Below are positions 6,043 through 7,462 of a stretch of DNA of 7,462 nt, in pieces (the first letter of the stretch is position 1; every line of letters starts with the position of its first letter). The translations under genes were made by a program, and so were the position numbers. Origin of the DNA: Gammaproteobacteria bacterium (GTDB lineage: Bacteria > Pseudomonadota > Gammaproteobacteria > UBA4575); NCBI GenBank assembly GCA_028281205.1, contig JANQKJ010000064.1, positions 1-7,462 on the forward strand, given 5' to 3'. Under the pieces are notes generated by a model. That model did not search any database. It saw nothing but the letters and a program-made list of their open reading frames with translations, and was not told where the DNA came from.

Positions 6043-7428
6043 TTATGAACTATTGCAGTTCAGATTGTTGGGTTTATTAGGGCTAAGGTTAGTCGTATGT
6101 AGTGGGAAGAAGGTACCTTCTTCAGGTGAAGTTAAGCGTGCCCACTGAGTGAGTTGCGCCCAACGGCCATTATGCATCGAGTGGTAATCGCGTTCGCCAT
6201 TATAAAACATCGCCCCTAATAGTTGTCCTGTTACTGTATTGGGGGTAGAGAGAGTGCTTGGGCCAATGTATTTATACGAACCAAAACCAGAGGTCCCGGA
6301 ATTATAACGATCTTGCCAGCGCGGATACATATTCTTCGTGAAATTTGTTGTACCAAATACACTTGTATAGGTTGATACTCTGTAATTATTTCCACTCACA
6401 GTATATGGTAAGTCGTTTTTCGCATTGGTGAGTTGTGTGGAAGTTCCGATATCTTCGATAATCTGCATTGGGTCAAGTGTTTTATACAGTTCGGTCGCAC
6501 CATGACAATGAGTTGGATAGATATGGTCGCTATAACTAGCGTTCCCACGGATAGAGCCTACAGAAGTTTGCCAGGTCGGTCCGGTGCTTAACTGGATAGG
6601 TGGCTTGTTACTGGCCCAAATACTGGTATTAGGATATTGTTTGCTTGCCTGGCTAGTCATCCAATTTTTAGTTGCGGTCGATAGCTTGTTGTAAATCGTG
6701 TTATACGCGCTAGTGGCGTAATAAGTATTCCCAAGTTTTGTGTGTAACTTGGAGGTATCGTAAAAACCGGCGCCAAAGCAAACGATACATGCGAATGAGT
6801 AATGACTGCGGAAATTCCAGGTTAAGTCAGCGTCTGTATATAGTGAACTGTCGACATAACTGAAGCTCCAAACTAGATCGTCCCATAACCATCGAAGCTT
6901 ATCCTGCAGTATGTGCTCAAATCGCTTCATTCTTTCTTCGCTAGTATTGCTATTACTGTACTGATACGGTACGCCCCATGCAACGTCCATGATGTCCTTC
7001 AGAGATCTGTAATCATCTGTATGGTTACTTCCCATAGTAAATGTATGAGTAGCTCCATCATGGCGAACATAGTTATCACTTGGGTTGCTAGTAGTCATCA
7101 TCGCTGAACCACTGATACTGGGCATGCCGCTATATTCTGTTGGGGTATTACCCGGACCCTTGAGCCAACAGCAACTATCGAATTCACCATTCTGGATCAA
7201 CTGGAGAACCTCAATCGCGGCAGTGAGTTGCGCACTTTTCAAATCAGTGTAATCGCCGCTAAGCAGATGAACGTCGGCGGTGCTTTGGTAATCGCGGATA
7301 TGGATGAGCATATCTTTATAAGTACCCAGATAACTTTTGACGTCAGCTAGTGAAGGTGCGGCAAAGGTGTTAGTGCTAAATGTTGCGAAGAGCATGGTAC
7401 TCATGACAATGAGTAAGAATCGTTTCAT
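6043..7428 (-). CDS. Secreted protein of unrecognised family; candidate type II secretion substrate
   Basis: This encodes 461 residues with a typical Sec signal peptide: MKRF, a hydrophobic core at about 5-17, and a signal peptidase I site near TFA/AP (after residue 23 or 24). No other membrane segment is seen, so the mature protein of about 438 residues should be soluble in the periplasm or outside the cell. It has six cysteines: C86-C87, C214-x2-C217, C308 and C458. The even number would allow disulfides, as expected for an exported protein. A Trp-rich stretch at 180-204 (LRWLWDDLVW onwards), a His/Cys cluster HIYPTHCHG (302-310), and a Ser/Thr/Asn/Tyr-rich composition stand out. The N-terminal 180 residues look largely helical. 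I recognise no enzyme family or catalytic motif. The ATG is supported by GGGAG six bases upstream. The gene converges on the gsp operon and ends in its own terminator, so it is a separate transcript. Being a T2SS substrate is inferred only from export and proximity. Confidence 0.88.
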   Translation of the reverse strand: MKRFLLIVMSTMLFATFSTNTFAAPSLADVKSYLGTYKDMLIHIRDYQSTADVHLLSGDYTDLKSAQLTAAIEVLQLIQNGEFDSCCWLKGPGNTPTEYSGMPSISGSAMMTTSNPSDNYVRHDGATHTFTMGSNHTDDYRSLKDIMDVAWGVPYQYSNSNTSEERMKRFEHILQDKLRWLWDDLVWSFSYVDSSLYTDADLTWNFRSHYSFACIVCFGAGFYDTSKLHTKLGNTYYATSAYNTIYNKLSTATKNWMTSQASKQYPNTSIWASNKPPIQLSTGPTWQTSVGSIRGNASYSDHIYPTHCHGATELYKTLDPMQIIEDIGTSTQLTNAKNDLPYTVSGNNYRVSTYTSVFGTTNFTKNMYPRWQDRYNSGTSGFGSYKYIGPSTLSTPNTVTGQLLGAMFYNGERDYHSMHNGRWAQLTQWARLTSPEEGTFFPLHTTNLSPNKPNNLNCNSS

Positions 7429-7434
7429 GATGTT

Positions 7435-7439
7435 CTCCC
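7435..7439 (-). promoter_or_regulatory. Ribosome binding site of the 461-residue secreted protein gene
   Basis: Read on the - strand, GGGAG lies six bases before the ATG at 7428. It is a near-ideal Shine-Dalgarno sequence, stronger than any in the gsp operon, and it fixes the start that gives a perfect signal peptide. Only 34 bases upstream of the ATG are visible, so the promoter cannot be assessed. Confidence 0.8.
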
Positions 7440-7462
7440 AGAGTTATTGTGGATCCATTCGA

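Noticed and set aside
6913..7107. A 64-codon + strand open frame inside the secreted-protein gene
   Set aside because: It is fully antisense to a gene with a clear signal peptide and ribosome binding site, and it has no recognisable feature of its own.
6501..7414. A 13-base direct repeat, CATGACAATGAGT, at 6501-6513 and 7402-7414
   Set aside because: Both copies are inside the same coding sequence in different codon contexts, and a single repeated 13-mer is expected by chance at appreciable frequency in a window this size.

Overview
The window carries most of a type II secretion system (T2SS, general secretory pathway) operon on the + strand, followed by a convergent gene for a secreted protein of unrecognised family on the - strand. 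The T2SS gene set, the order D-E-F-G-H-I-J, the moderate-to-low GC content and the diderm secretin all point to a Gram-negative proteobacterium, most probably a gammaproteobacterium. No species can be named from the sequence.

Positions 2-5520 hold seven co-directional, tightly packed genes. They are the 3' end of gspD (outer-membrane secretin), gspE (cytoplasmic ATPase), gspF (inner-membrane platform protein), gspG (major pseudopilin), and gspH, gspI and gspJ (minor pseudopilins). Gaps are 8, 10 and 15 bases from D to G. Then gspG/H, gspH/I and gspI/J overlap by 1, 14 and 4 bases, so this is almost certainly one transcript with translational coupling in the pseudopilin block. GspE hydrolyses ATP and, through GspF, drives assembly of a GspG pseudopilus tipped by H-I-J. 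The pseudopilus pushes folded periplasmic proteins out through the GspD channel. The operon promoter and any gspC lie upstream of the window.

The operon stops after gspJ. The usual next genes, gspK, gspL and gspM, are not present. Positions 5521-6042 are AT-rich, contain no credible gene and include several inverted repeats. The strongest is a 13-bp hairpin at 5988-6018, placed as the terminator of the convergent gene.

Positions 6043-7428 (- strand) encode a 461-residue protein with a clear Sec signal peptide, six cysteines and many Ser, Thr, Asn, Tyr and Trp residues. It has a strong ribosome binding site of its own. I do not recognise its family. An exported protein beside a T2SS operon is a plausible T2SS substrate, but that is inference from position and signal peptide only. 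No mobile element, CRISPR array, rRNA or intact tRNA was seen.
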